A DNA stretch of 64,000 nt from Thereva unica. Its lineage: Eukaryota; Arthropoda; Insecta; Diptera; Therevidae. A program made the translations under genes and the position numbers. Positions 1 through 41,030 of the stretch are shown here, piece after piece. Below the pieces are notes generated by a model. The model was not told where the DNA came from. It was given only the letters and a program-made list of their open reading frames with translations, and made no database searches. Position 1 is the stretch's first letter. Every line of letters begins with the position of its first letter. The DNA lies in NCBI GenBank assembly GCA_949987705.1, contig OX465283.1, positions 96,025,813 through 96,089,812 on the forward strand. Reading direction: 5' to 3'.

Positions 1-528
1 ATCCAAGGTAGAAAACATTTAGCTCCAGAGAGAGTATCCAGTGTGTCATCGATACGAGGTAATGGGTAGCTGTCCTTTTTAGTGATGTCATTTAACCGCC
101 GATAATCCACGCAAAATCTTGTACTGCCATCTTTCTTTCTGACTAGAACCACGGGAGACATCCAAGGGCTTTTCGACTCCTCTATAAGGCCTTGTCTTCT
201 CATATCTTCAATCATACCGGCTGCCTCTTCCCGCTTGGCTAGTGGTAGTCTTCTCGGCGGTTGTTTAATTGGCTGGGCATCTTTGGTATCGATCCTGTGT
301 TGAACGATGTCCATTTTCCCAAAGTCATCATCTCTCATGGCGAAGATATCACTGAAATCCTCTACTAATTTTCTTGCCTGGAGATACTGTTTTGGTTCAA
401 GACAACTAGTTGAGAGCACTGCGTTTACTAATTTCGTGGCCTTTGACTTTGGTTTTGGAACCGTTTCGATGTTAGCGCACTCCACTAATGTAATCTGTTC
501 CGCCGGCTCTCCTTTCCCCAAAACCGTA
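1..528 (-). pseudogene. Gypsy pol: reverse transcriptase N-terminal part
   Basis: The minus-strand translation contains the standard Gypsy RT entry: [17 protein letters not shown], then [58 protein letters not shown] and a LSGAK box. Just after LSGAK, near position 15, the frame shifts by one base relative to the family. The FADD catalytic box would lie left of the window. Upstream, the frame runs into the MITE at 529-1192. Confidence 0.88.
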
Positions 529-1192
529 TCCCAGTAGGAATTCTAGGAAGGCCTTACCGATGGAGCTCTGAAATAAGTACTCATCTGGTAAGGGGTGCCC
601 CTTATTTTCTTGGTGCTAGATGAGCCCTTACAAACCCCCTTACAAAAGAAGGCAGATGGTAAGGTGTAGTCCAGAATTATACCCAAACAAGTGAGAGTCT
701 GCCCGATGACTCAAGGGAGCTTTCCTGGAGTTTTCATAAATTTTATAGAAAGAAAGAAAACGGGCAATTATATTCGTCGACATAAAATGCGACGTTAGCA
801 TACTCAATAGCGCGGCTCTCATTCGATACGGAGGACAAGCAGCTTTGGAGAAGTGGAGAATTTAGTTGGGGGACTGCTTAGGTAAAGCCATTCTCGGGCT
901 TGGAAAAAAAGGCATTTGTATAAGATGAAAAAAAAAGCATTTCGACACCGGATCACATATCCACAGGCGCCCATGAATATCTCTTTTCGCAATGTTCCAT
1001 TTGCTGCCTTACTATACCCCTTACAGATGAGCAGTTCTATAAGTACTCTAAGGTAAGTACCATAGTAAGGCCTTACCCCCTATGACATCGTGTGTAAAAG
1101 TAAGCACTTCTGTAAAAGGGAGTGGTAAGGCCTACCCCTTACCAGTAAGTGCTGATTTCAGTACTTCTGTAAGCTTACCGGTCCTACTGGGA
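529..1192. mobile_element. MITE inserted in Gypsy pol
   Basis: An 11-bp inverted terminal pair (TCCCAGTAGGA at 529-539, TCCTACTGGGA at 1182-1192) encloses about 660 bp with no coding potential. Inside it, GGTAAGGGG-type motifs occur in both orientations at both ends, such as CTGGTAAGGGGT near 590 and its complement near 1140. It separates the protease-side reading frame from the RT frame. I see no clear direct target duplication, so the superfamily is undetermined. Confidence 0.55.
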
Positions 1193-1893
1193 TCCTTCTT
1201 CAATCGTACTTCTCGTTCATTAGTATTTAGCACTCTCACGAATACCTCCTTCTTGTCGTCGATGCTCACCAGACATTTTCCAATTGCTATATTTTCGCTT
1301 TGTTCCGTTTTTTCTGGTTCTATAAGGTAAAATCGGTAACTCCCGGGATCACCATCGACTATCGCTCGTACCAATTTCTCAGCACACGGAGGAAGCACGG
1401 TATCTTCACGAGCGACGACTTTAAGCTGCGAATAACAAGTGGATCCTGTGGCCATTGGAATCTCCTTGTTGTCATATCTCAGTCTTTCCTCCCCAATGTC
1501 CAGTAGAATTTTATGTGCTTTCATAAAGTCCAGAAAGAGAATACACTCGTCTGTTATATCAGCTACCAGGAACGAATGTGAAAATCCAATGTCAGCAAGA
1601 ACCACATCCAACATAATTTCCCCGTGTAATCGTACTGGATCTCCTGTTGCAGTTTTCAGTCTGTATTGGCGTGCGTCTTTCAGCCATTTATTGCCGACCA
1701 TGTCAGCCCGGATAACAGATTTTGAAGCACCAATGTCTACAGTTATTGTGCATTTTTCAGCTCCAATCTTTCCTTCGATGACCAGGCTGTTTTTCGGGAG
1801 ACTCTGCTCTCCTTCGCTTTCTGCAATTCCTTTGCAAATGACCCGGTTCACTACAGTTCCAGCATCGGAGTCGACCGCGTACTTCCGTTGCAT
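1193..1893 (-). pseudogene. Gypsy aspartic protease region
   Basis: The frame follows gag with an overlap (1757-1893), implying a -1 shift between gag and pol. It carries the retropepsin core TVDIGASKSVI and a C-terminal ILFLDFMKAH block. The usual catalytic triplet is D-T/S-G. Here the second position is isoleucine, which probably abolishes activity. The frame ends by running into the MITE at 1192. Confidence 0.8.
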
Positions 1894-3091
1894 TCATTCT
1901 GTTGCAACTATCCTCTGTTGTGTGGATCTCTCTGAGGCGGACTGCACTTCTTGATGCTTGCCTTGCTGCCTCGTATGCCAGAGCATATGCCAAAACTTCT
2001 GCGGTATTCTTCTTTCCGGCCAATCTGGCTGCCTGTTGTAGATCCCGGTCAGCAAAAGAGTTAAGGAAAGCCTCTCTTGCTACTTCGTTGATGTAGTCTT
2101 GGCCGAAGCTAGGATAAGCCAGATGCACTAACCTCTCGATATCGGCGCATAGTTGTTGTAAAGTTTCTCCTGGCTTTTGAAGTCGATTGCGAAGTTGAAG
2201 TCGATAAACCTCTTGCATGTGCTAATCACCGTAACGCATTTCCAGCGCTTGAACTAAGAACCCGTAGCTGTTGCGATGTTCTGCTGGTATTGACTGCAAT
2301 ATTTCTGCTGCTGTGCCCCTTAGTGACAACGTTAAGGCCGTTGCTTTCTCCTCCTCAGTCCAGCAATTGCTTGCTGCTGCTGCTTCGAATTGGAGCTTAT
2401 AAGTAGACCATGGGCTTTGCCCGTCGAAAGTTGGAGGCTGCAGTTTCCTAACTCCGATGACTTCGTGAGATGCCGTCGCTGGGTGATGAATCTTTACCCT
2501 TTCTAGCTCGGCTCTGACCGATTCTAGCTCAATTTTCAACTTTTCATCATTTTCCCTCATGGAATTTTCGAGCTTTTCCAGATCATTCTCTACATTTGCT
2601 TTAATGGAAGATTCGAGATTTTCCAGCTTTTTGTCAACAGAGAGTGACATTAGTTCGAATTTCTGCTCCATCTGGTTTCTTTGTTCTTCCATAGACTCTT
2701 TGAGTTCTGCTAACGAGCGTTCATGAGCTACTGCTGTCAGCTTCTGTTCATCTTTTAACGCCAATACTTCCGACTTCATCTCTGTTGTCGAACGTTCTTG
2801 CGCTTCTTTCATCTCTGCTGTCACTTCCTTAATCTCTGCTGATGCACGTTCTTGCGCTTCCTTCATCACCATCAATGTCTTAAGAAGTTCTGCCATACTC
2901 ACTGTCGCCTCTTCTGGCTCTGTTTCTACCTCGCCTTCATACATGTAGGCTTCAGGATCCTTACCTTCGTTCACCATAGCTTCTCGAAGCAGGGCGGTTA
3001 GGGAACTTTTTGCCCCCACCGTCGACAATGAGCGTTTACTTAACTCTCTTTTCAACTCTACAGTGCGCAAATCCACTAGCTTTCGACCCAT
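1757..3091 (-). pseudogene. Gypsy gag with SAP-like N-terminus, coiled coil and zinc knuckle
   Basis: The frame opens at 3091. Residues 6-40 (VDLRTVELKRELSKR and following) resemble a SAP DNA-binding motif. A long heptad-rich Glu/Lys coiled coil spans about residues 60-210. A capsid-like region (PPTFDGQSPWSTYKLQFE) follows. An in-frame TAG at 2221-2219 splits the frame after RYGD; translation would resume HMQEVYRLQL and continue to the zinc knuckle CWNCSEPGHLQRNC. Whether the TAG is a mutation or a readthrough site cannot be decided from one copy. Confidence 0.82.
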
Positions 3092-3203
3092 TTTACTAAT
3101 AAGTCCTTATTTTTCACGCACAAAATTTAAAGTCCAATCACAATTATTGTTCAAGTTCACTTATTTCACTTATCTCTTAATTAATCCCACTTCTGACACC
3201 AAT

Positions 3204-3560
3204 TGTTACGTTTCTACGGCTTAACGGATTCGTAGGATTAATTAAGGAATACACTTTTTAATTATCCACACAAAATTTATTTATTACGAAACAAAACACA
3301 ATTTAATAACACAAACACAATTCTTACAGTTCACTATAATCACTTTCAAATTTACTATCTCTCACTATTAAATTCTATCTATCGCTTTATAGTTCACTTT
3401 CAAATCACTACTTCTCACTTTAAAACACTTTTATCGCCTTTCAAATCAAAACTGACTCTCTCAGCGCCTGCAAGCCGCTTTTTATATCCAAGCTCCACCT
3501 TTATTTAACTTCTGGAACCTTCTCGAGTCCTTTTTCTTGAGCCTAGTGGTATGTTCTTTT
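3204..3560 (-). repeat. Gypsy 5' LTR
   Basis: The LTR's 3' end (minus ...CGTAACA at 3204) abuts the primer-binding site. Minus-strand TATAAAAA near 3487-3479 is a plausible promoter, and an AATAAA signal lies near 3283. The low-complexity body has repeated TCACTTTCAAATCACT-type stretches. The upstream limit is not defined because the partner LTR is outside the window. Confidence 0.6.
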
Positions 3561-4021
3561 CTTTTCGTCCAGAAGCTTGAAGTTGTCTTCACTTATCGCG
3601 CGTTCCAATTTTAGTTTAGTACATAAGTCATTAGTTCAGACATCAACCAGAGTTGTTACCGACAATCGTTGGTTATGCTTTTTGACATACAGATGGCGCA
3701 TAAATCATCACAATATTCTAAAAATCCTTAATAGTTTTCACTTGCAAAAACGAGTGAAAGAGAATATTCTTGTCATTCTTTTTCGTTCGTTTTCTGAGAG
3801 AATGGGTTTACTACTTTCATTTTTTTCATGAATGGAATGAATTGGAAACATTCTCAGCAGTAAATATTCTCTCGCGAATTTTTGGTTCAAAAATTCATTC
3901 GCGAATGAATGTAAATGAGAAAGAATGTATTTTTTTCATTCGCGAATGTATTTTTCCGCACTCTGAAATGAGAATTTCACACAAAAATCTGAGGTTATGT
4001 TTTGATATTTAGTTCAACTCT
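3561..4021. other. AT-rich spacer with CATTCGCGAATG palindromes
   Basis: No gene is seen. Several short self-complementary motifs built on ATTCGCGAAT, plus GAGAATATTC, occur at 3860-3960. They could be the subterminal part of an old DNA transposon. No termini or target duplication were identified. Confidence 0.4.
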
Positions 4022-4227
4022 AGCTTTGTTCCAGAACTCGAATGTGGGATCCCGCGGGACAAAAATTTTCCCAATGGGTATCTTAACAAGCGGCATACAC
4101 ATAGACAATCGACATTTATGTTATCTTTTTCTTGATTTGCAGGAAATTGCCCAAAAAGTTTTAATTTTGACAAAATTATCCCCACCATTGAAGTAAGTTT
4201 TTGCAGGAAAAGTACTGGAACAAAGCT
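4022..4227. mobile_element. Short MITE, 3-bp TSD (TCT)
   Basis: Inverted ends AGCTTTGTTCCAG (4022) and CTGGAACAAAGCT (ending 4227) bound 206 bp. They are flanked by direct TCT at 4019-4021 and 4228-4230. The 3-bp duplication fits the PIF/Harbinger type. There is no coding capacity. Confidence 0.6.
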
Positions 4228-4785
4228 TCTATTTCAACCCAAAGTGAACGCAACTCGACATCATATACGGTGGTCGAAATTTCAACGCAACTTCGACTCG
4301 ACTTTTCAACCTAATCATAAACGGGTTATATATCTCCTTGTATAGTCTCCCTGCATTTGACAGCCATGCCATAAGCAATTCAATAAAATATGGCAAGTGC
4401 AGACGCTAGGTCAGGGTAGAGAATTACATGTAAATATATTTTTCCTATAGGAATGACATTATGATTTGATAGAGAGAGCTCAGAGTTTTGAAAATAATCA
4501 AAAATGTATGTTCGATATTCGGGTGGGGCTAAGCCCCACTAGCCCCTAAGGACAAGCCGCCAGTGCCCTTTATACTGTTATACTATTTTCTTCTCGTATC
4601 GAGTACAATGTTGAACAGCAGCTCTAGTCGGGGAGGAAAGAACTGCCACAACCTACCCGCGATATTTTTAGTCCACCTACTCCCAACCATTAATATCGCG
4701 ACTTTGACATCGGGGCATCAAGAAGCAACTCGCTGTAGTGTTATGCTTCCTGAAACCAGTTGAATCTTAGCGCTTTAGTGTAGTG
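4228..4785. other. Unassigned intergenic stretch
   Basis: No gene is recognised. At 4525-4572 the minus strand reads CACTGGCGGCTTGTCC followed by a GGGGCTAG/TAGCCCC region. This resembles a DNA-transposon terminus of the CACTGGCGG type, but no partner end was found. Confidence 0.3.
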
Positions 4786-4970
4786 GGGAAATGCTAAGGA
4801 AGGTGGCAGGAGGAATCAGGAATGTAAAGAGGGAAGAAGAAAGAAGCAAAGTTGTGTAGGTGGGAAAGTGGAAAAGGCGAAGGACCGCCCGTGGGGCTGG
4901 CCGGGATTTGAACCCGGGCCCTCCGGAACGACAGCAGGACGCCTTACTCCCCAGGATACCGAGGCCCCCA
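4786..4970 (-). repeat. tRNA-derived SINE
   Basis: On the minus strand, 4966-4890 looks like a decayed tRNA. It starts GGGGCCTCGG, has a good B box and T arm (CCGGGTTCAAATCCCGG) and ends AGCCCC. Only five of seven acceptor pairs form, and no anticodon stem can be drawn. A pyrimidine-rich body follows to about 4786. This fits a tRNA-derived SINE and not a functional tRNA gene. Confidence 0.6.
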
Positions 4971-5554
4971 GGTACCAGTGTACGTAGAATATTTCCACTT
5001 CGAAAATTGAAAAGGTGGCGGTTCCAACCACGGGGTTTACTTTTGAAGTTATAAGCAATTTAAATGCCAAAAGTGGCCGCGTTTATATAAGGCTAATTTA
5101 ACATCACCGGTATTTTCCGGTTCTACACGTTCATTTACTTTTTCGATATTCAAACTATCAGATTTCTTGACTTGAAAGAAACTGGTGTCTACAAACGCGT
5201 TCAATTTTTTCTTTCAAGTTTTAAGTGTAATATAAAAACTGAGTTCATCCTAGTCGGAAGAAGAATGCGTTATTGCAGTTATTGGCGCATTCTTCACAAT
5301 ATAATGAAGTTAATCATAAAACCTATTTTACTATCTGAAGGGCGTGTAAACGATGTCAACCAAGCTGAAAATTTTAGAAATGAATTTTCGAATTATTTTG
5401 TGAATTAGGATTCCGTATTGTAGTAACAAAAAAATCACTCCCGACTCGAATCAAAAAGGATCAGAAAAAAACTCGGATGGCTTTCACTTCCGTGCGTGTA
5501 TACTCATACTTACACAAGCACCCACCCTTTTAAAATAGTTGAAGGAAAAACCAG
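4971..5554. other. Non-coding spacer sharing a motif with the intronic palindrome
   Basis: No gene is seen. At 5037-5056 the motif TTACTTTTGAAGTTATAAGC matches both arms of the palindrome at 6990-7330, which suggests a common repeat family. Confidence 0.45.
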
Positions 5555-5885
5555 GGCCTGTACTCCCGAAGACGAAACGAAAACGAAACCGTTTTATCAA
5601 AATGCTACCTTGGAAGACTCGCACTGTCTGTACTCCCGAAGACTCTCGTTTTCGTCTAAACAAACGATGACATTTTTGTAATCGTCTTCGTTTAGACGTT
5701 AGTGCTTGTTAAATTGTATGTTGAAATTGTTAATTATTTTGATAACTATAATTTATTTGCATAATAGGTCAAGAATTACAAACGCAAGGCAGTACGAGAT
5801 TATCGTCTTCAGAAGTAGGAATATTTCGTCTCGTCTCGTTGTTTCGTTTCGTTTCCCCATCATCTAGTCTTCGGGAGTACAGGCC
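5555..5885. mobile_element. Harbinger-type MITE, TSD CAG
   Basis: Inverted ends GGCCTGTACTCCCGAAGAC (5555) and GTCTTCGGGAGTACAGGCC (ending 5885) are perfect over 19 bp. Direct CAG flanks lie at 5552-5554 and 5886-5888. A second internal copy of CTGTACTCCCGAAGAC lies near 5628. A GGCC-type terminus with a 3-bp CWG target is typical of PIF/Harbinger. No transposase is encoded. Confidence 0.78.
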
Positions 5886-6251
5886 CAGGACTGGAAAGAA
5901 AATTTTCGTTCAACTTTTAGTTCCCTTAAATTTTTGAATCACGACGAGTCTCTTTCTAACTCTACGTGGGAACGAAAGAGAAGGAACTTTCGAATTTCAA
6001 ATAGTTGAATGAAAAGTTGAACGTGTAGACATGCTCAAAAATCAAGATCGTAGATTAAAAATTTTCTGGACATTATTCATATGCCAAGCTTCCCATTTTA
6101 ATTTATATGATAACTACGTGTTCAACACCATTTTCCTGCTTCTCTATAATTTGCAAATGAGACTATAAAAGATTTGGTAAGTTGAGAATCACGAACAAAA
6201 ATAAAAAAATGTTTGTCAAATGCGTATAAATAAAAAAGTGCTAAGTTTACA
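5886..6251. other. Spacer downstream of RPB2
   Basis: AT-rich and without recognisable genes. The RPB2 transcript should end here or just above, given its polyadenylation signal at 6257-6252. Confidence 0.4.
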
Positions 6252-6257
6252 TTTATT
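6252..6257 (-). terminator. RPB2 polyadenylation signal
   Basis: Minus-strand AATAAA lies 32-37 nt downstream of the RPB2 stop codon. It is the nearest canonical hexamer. Confidence 0.6.
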
Positions 6258-6288
6258 ATATTATATATTGTTATTATATATATGTATA

Positions 6289-36099
<29,811 letters not shown>

Positions 36100-36587
36100 C
36101 TAAAAAGATAAAATAATTGGTAAAAATCTGTCCATTAAGAAATCTGTCCAAGAATTTATAGAAAGTTATCGCAAAGCGTGTATATTATCTATATTTTTTT
36201 ATTTGATACTAGCAAAAACCTGCGTGCGTTGCAACGCCTTCCAACAACAAATTAATTTTTGTACAGTCCGCGGTAGAAAAAAGATATAATGAAAAAAAAA
36301 AATCAAATTTGCAAAAATAGATTTTGGATACTTAAAAAAAATTAGGGTATCTTTTTTAAGAATCGATGATGAAAAATTGTGTACTACGTGCACAACAGAC
36401 TCCTAGCCAAGCATATTCAGAATCGTCCGCATGGATTTTGTTATGTCGGGACAATTTGGTGCTCGTAAATAGAATCTACTAAATACTTACTCTTTACCTA
36501 TCTTATTTTATGAATACTGGAACTTTTCGTTAGCGCCTCACGCTTATTTACATTTTGAAAGGTAGGTAGTTCCCATATACTGGCTGT

Positions 36588-37073
36588 TGTGATATTCCTT
36601 ATATACCTGGAGCAGCCCGAAGGCATTAACTCCTATGGAGCAGCTATAGAAGCGTTAACTCCGATTATAAGTGGAGCAGCTATTGAAGAGCTTTACTCCC
36701 GGGCTTAGGGAAGTTTTTGACTTCCCACTCACTCAAACGTCAGTTTTACAACGACTGAATTTTATTTAATTAAAATGCTCTATTTATATAAAATTATCTT
36801 ATACATCTATTCTACTCTAACTATAATTATCATTATTCCCACCTTAGGTAAATTGCCTTGGGTCAGCAATTTGTACGCACCGGGCCTCAAGAATTTGATG
36901 CACCCGTGTGACCTATTTACGTTTTTACTTGATCGGGGAAAAATTGCAACGTTCAGTCTGCATGATTTATAAAAAAAAACTATCGTGTGTGACCCGTTAA
37001 AAATATTTACCTAAGGTGAAAAATATGTGATTTGAGAAATATGAAAATGTATAATGGGAATGAGTGTATCACA
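36588..37073 (-). repeat. 3' LTR of the Gypsy relic
   Basis: The minus strand starts TGTGATACACTC and ends GGAATATCACA, giving a TGTGATA inverted terminus. A polypurine tract (GAGGGGGAAGG, 37084-37074) lies immediately upstream, as expected for plus-strand priming. The GGAGCAGC motif is repeated at 36610-36690. Confidence 0.7.
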
Positions 37074-37913
37074 CCTTCCCCCTCAAAAAAAAAAATAATT
37101 TTTTTTATGTTCTAGCTATCCTACGTTACTTATGAATTAATAACTACTTCTATTCTAGTATTAATTTTATTTTTTTTTTCTTATTATAATTTAAGTATAT
37201 AGATACACATAGGTATATATCTAGTTATAAATTGCAATTTGTTATAAATGTACTTTATACCTTTATCTTTCAATTTTTCTTAACCTATTCTTGTGTACTG
37301 TCATTAACTTTTTATTTTTATCCTCTATAGTACAGTTTACTTTATCTATTGACTTTACTTTGTAAGGTCCGCTGAATAGAGGGTCTAGCTTTCTTCTATT
37401 TTGTACTGATAATAGCACCTTGTCACCTACTTTTAGCGATATCGGCCTGCAATCAAGATCACTGGCCTGTTTTCTATGTTCTTTAGATGATTCTATATAC
37501 TGTTTAGCTTTAATTATTGATTGCTGTAGTCTGAACTTCATTTCTTTACTATATAAATCATAGTTGTAAATTGGATCTGGATGCGCAATGATGAGTTCTG
37601 AAGGTATTGAAACCTTTTTAGAGAATACTCTTTCAAACGGCGTATAACCATGGGCTGTGCTTGGGGTGGTATTATAGCAGAATGTATAATATGGTATCCA
37701 GATGTCCCAGTCATCTCTATTGTCATTAATGAAACATCTAAGGTATTCAAGCATTTGTGATTTCTTTCAAGTGCTCCAATGGTTTCTGGGTGAGCCGCTG
37801 TTGCAAAGAGCTGATGTATTTTTAAAATATTACATATTTCGGTAAAAATTTGATTCTTGTACTCTGTTCCTAGATCTGATTTAATTTTGCACATGGGTCC
37901 GAATGTGAGTATA

Positions 37914-38248
37914 TATATATAGATTTTCGAGGGATACCGAATCAGACCACTATTTGCGGGTCCCTTTTCGTCCCTCTGCCTAGAGTCATCTTATTGGGGT
38001 TGCAGTGGGTTGTCCCATTGCTCCCTTACTTCGACTCCCCTAGTTATCGCAAGCAGCTAATTGAAGGGAGTCTGCCTCATGTCCTCCATCCAATGGAGTC
38101 CAGTTATGGCAGCCCTTTTCCTCGCCACTGCCGGACAGTGACACACTATGTGTGTGGCCGTCTCAGGTTCCTCCAGGCACATCCGACAGGTGTCATCCTC
38201 CAGAATTCCCATTCTTTTTAGGTGATACCTGAAACATCCGTGTCCTGT
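37914..38248 (-). mobile_element. R1/I-type LINE 3' fragment
   Basis: This 335-bp insertion is flanked by identical 12-mers AATGTGAGTATA (37902-37913 and 38249-38260). It encodes the post-RNase H tail TGHGCFRYHLKRMGI and CRMCLEEPETATHIVCHC, with a TATATA tail. Confidence 0.85.
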
Positions 38249-38408
38249 AATGTGAGTATAAATCCTTCGACTATTGCTTTTGCGATGGTATTTGCTTCTT
38301 TGTCTCTTGTGGGTATTATTACAATATATTTACTCAGATCGCATCGCATCGTTACTGCATATCTATTTTCATCTGCTGTTTTTGTAAATGGGCCCACTGT
38401 GTCTATAA

Positions 38409-38612
38409 CAGTGGTGGGCATTCCTATGCCCGCGGGCAAATGAGCTCTGAATATGTATACGAAGTCAGATGACTCGCGTATACAAGAAAAAGCATAACAT
38501 GCGAGTGGGAACGTATAAAATTTTGTGTTCTTATGAAAAGGATACACTGTTAAAGCTTTTGATAGATTTTACACAAATGCGTTTTTCAGCTGTGTAGGTT
38601 TGCCCGCCACTG
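38409..38612. mobile_element. hAT MITE in Gypsy integrase
   Basis: The ends CAGTGGTGGGCA and TGCCCGCCACTG bound 204 bp. They are flanked by GTCTATAA (38401-38408) and GTCTATAG (38613-38620), an 8-bp duplication with one substitution. It splits the integrase frame exactly at the first catalytic aspartate block. Confidence 0.82.
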
Positions 38613-39176
38613 GTCTATAGAAACTACGTCAAAAACTTTAACGGGTGTTGTTGTAATTTCGAATGGCTCTTTGTTATGTTTTTGATGTTTGCTTTTCGCA
38701 CAGGACTCGCAATTATTTATATAGTTAGCTATTGATTTTTTCATTTGTTTTCCAACTATATATTTCTTTTAACTTTTTATACATTCTTGATTGTCCCAGG
38801 TGTCCTCCAGTAGGCGCCGAATGAAAATTATGTAGTATTTCGTCAATTTTTTCTTTGTCTTTAATATATTTTTGCGGTTTGTATCTTTATATTTAGGGTT
38901 TTTAGTACCCTATTTCCAAGGCTTTTAAATGCGGTTATATTAATCATTGTAAATATTTCACTTTCTGCAGAAAGTTTCAGAATCTTATTCTGAAATTGTT
39001 TATTTTTATATCTTTCTAATATTTCGAATTCCTGCTCTAGTGCTGGTTCTACTGGTTATAATTTATATTTGTATACCGCTTATATAATATTTCATATTTG
39101 TGCACTATATTTATTTCAATTTTTGATTGCCTTTTATTTTTGGAAATAGTTTTAAATAGTAGTTCAGGTACTTGTG

Positions 39177-39850
39177 CTACTTCTGAGGGAGATAATACTT
39201 CTGATATGCGCAGTTGATCAGGCTGCGGGTTACGTTTGTATTATCCAAGTTATCTTCTGTTGATGCTGGCTTCGTGCGTCTTGACATCGCGCGGGTTTGC
39301 ACTTTTAGAATGTTTATCATCTTTAGGTCTTCGATATCTATCCTTGATAGAGCGTCTGGTCCGGTGTTTTCTTTGCCTTTCACGTAGTGGACCTCAAAAT
39401 CGGATTCTTCCAAGTCTAATCTCATCCTGGTTAATTTAGATGATGGGTTTTTCATACCAAATAAATATGCTAGTGGTCTATGGTCTGTTCGTACTAGAAA
39501 TTTTCGACCATATATACGTATGGCCTAAAGTACGTTATAGCCCAATGTATGGCTGTTAATTCTTTCTCTATTGTTGATTTATTCTTTTCTCCTGGAGTGA
39601 ATGTTTTACTGGCGTATGCGACTGGGAGTTCTTCTCCATTTATATTTTGCGATAATATCGCTCCACATGACGAGTTTGATGCATTTGTAGAGATGATGAA
39701 TTATTTATTGAAGTTTGGATGTTGTAGTATTATAGGTGACATTAAAATAGTTTTTAAAGCTTCGAATGAATTTTGTTGTGTCTCTGTCAATTCAAATTTT
39801 ACATTTTTGCGAAGCAGTTTATTTAAAGGTAATGCCAATCCGATAACCTT
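39177..39850 (-). pseudogene. Gypsy RNase H and RT connection domain
   Basis: Motifs RTDHRPLAYLFGMKNPSS, RMRLDLEESDFEVHYVKGKE and NTGPDALSRI mark Gypsy RNase H. Upstream is the RT thumb/connection. Frame breaks near 39525 disable it. Confidence 0.75.
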
Positions 39851-41030
39851 GATTGCAACCAGTATTACTATAAGAATTGTAATTTCTTGGTTTTGAATAG
39901 CGACTGTATCTTCGATTACAATATCATTAATAACTTCGCCGTTATTATAACTTTACCGTTATAAATATTTTTTACTTTTTAGTTCATTTTAAATAAAAAG
40001 CGTATTTTTTAGTTTATTGAAACTATATTTTAATTTTCTATTTTTAGTCTATTATGTCTTCAGCCATTTCGTGGTGAGGTCTCACTATTATGCTCGTCAT
40101 ACACTTTCATTGGGGGTGTTCAGACGGTGTACATTCATGGCAAGTAAAACCGGTTTTACAGATGAGAGAGGGAAGGGAGCGGAAGAACTTAACGAAACAT
40201 TTTTCACGCAAAAGCAAACGCGTGAAAACTTACACACATATAAAATGTTACTTCTATCTCTTGTTATCTTTAGCTCTGTTTTTGTCTGACAAGTTAATTT
40301 TATTTACAATACATTTAAACGTTCCTGTAAAGCTTTCAAATGTTCTAAACACAATTACGCCTCGTGTGTGTTCCGAGGGGTTGAATAAAACCGGGTTTTC
40401 TCAGCACACTTATGGCAGCGTCTGAATACCCCCATTTGATATCCACACCGAAGGCGTTGTTAAGAAAAATGTAAACCGTTATTTTGTGTTGGCCTCCATT
40501 TTGAATTTGGAATAAGGCGAAACAGATAATAGTATTCTACATGTCACATTCTTCTATTTGATACCCACACCGAGCGCGTTGCGAAGAAAAAAAAAAGTTT
40601 ACCGTTTTATGTTGGCCGCCATTTTGAATTTGGAATGACGCCACATAGCTAATCGTTATGTATTCGTTATATTCGTTCATTTGATACCTATGTCGGGGAT
40701 CGGGAAACTCAATTGCCAAATTCGGCCGCCACCTTGAAGCCGTCATATTAATTTTTTTTACAAAAATGCCATATTGCATTGTCACGTGAACTATGGATAT
40801 TGGCAAAATTTTGGGTTGATCGGTTACATGAAAGTGAGTCAAAATCAAGTCGCAAAAAAATTAATTAAAATATCGAAAAACGGAAACTTTTAGTCACCTG
40901 TTGGAGTATCCATGCTTCTACAAAAAAAAATCAGATTTATATCTCTTCTAGTGTGGCCCCAACGCGTCACGATACGCACAAGCAGACACACACAAACAGA
41001 CTGCCAGACACTTTGCTTTATTAATATAGA
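39851..41030 (-). repeat. Helitron 5' part with three 122-123 bp repeats
   Basis: Diverged units start at 40435, 40557 and 40680 (TTTGATAYCCACACCGA... GGCCGCCATTTTGAATTTGG). No coding sequence. The 5' terminus is at 41030. Confidence 0.6.

Larger units (their letters stand above)
1..3560 (-). mobile_element. Gypsy-type LTR retrotransposon, decayed and cut by window start
   Basis: In minus orientation the order is LTR (from 3204 upward), primer-binding site, gag with zinc knuckle, protease and reverse transcriptase. The 3' part of pol and the second LTR lie outside the window. A primer-binding-like stretch (TGGTGTCAGAAGTGGG, minus, 3200-3185) lies immediately inside the LTR. Several lesions (in-frame stop in gag, MITE in pol, frameshift near position 15) mark it as inactive. 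The upper LTR edge near 3.56 kb is approximate. Confidence 0.85.
37263..38800 (-). pseudogene. Gypsy integrase, interrupted twice
   Basis: The catalytic pieces are all recognisable: ID before TVGPFTKTADENRY, SDLGTEYKN and PETIGALERNHK, then YNTTPSTAHGYTPFE and a C-terminal LDPLFSGPYKV chromo-like end. The frame is broken by a hAT MITE at 38409-38612, a LINE fragment at 37914-38248 and a frameshift near 37740-37760. Upstream the zinc-binding part is degraded. Confidence 0.8.
36588..39850 (-). mobile_element. Gypsy-type LTR relic inside the Helitron
   Basis: It has a 3' LTR (36588-37073), integrase, RNase H and the end of RT in minus order. It stops near 39850 in the RT-RNase H connection (LNKLLRKNVKFELTETQQNSFEALK). 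No 5' LTR is present, so the 5' half is deleted. A hAT MITE and a LINE fragment are inserted in the integrase. Confidence 0.75.
36209..41030 (-). mobile_element. Helitron-like element containing a Gypsy relic
   Basis: On the minus strand it begins TCTATATTAATAAAGC after a host A (41031) and ends CTAG before a host T (36208), the A-TC...CTRR-T arrangement. A perfect dyad GCGTTGCAACGC (36237-36226) sits 13 nt before the end, matching the Helitron 3' hairpin. No Rep/helicase coding is visible, so it is non-autonomous. About 3.3 kb of Gypsy sequence is nested inside. It lies just upstream of the first visible RPB2 exon. Confidence 0.7.

Noticed and set aside
307..537. Plus-strand open frame
   Set aside because: It is the antisense shadow of the Gypsy pol frame.
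4890..4966. Possible tRNA gene on the minus strand
   Set aside because: The T arm is good, but only five of seven acceptor pairs form and no anticodon stem can be drawn. It fits a tRNA-derived SINE.
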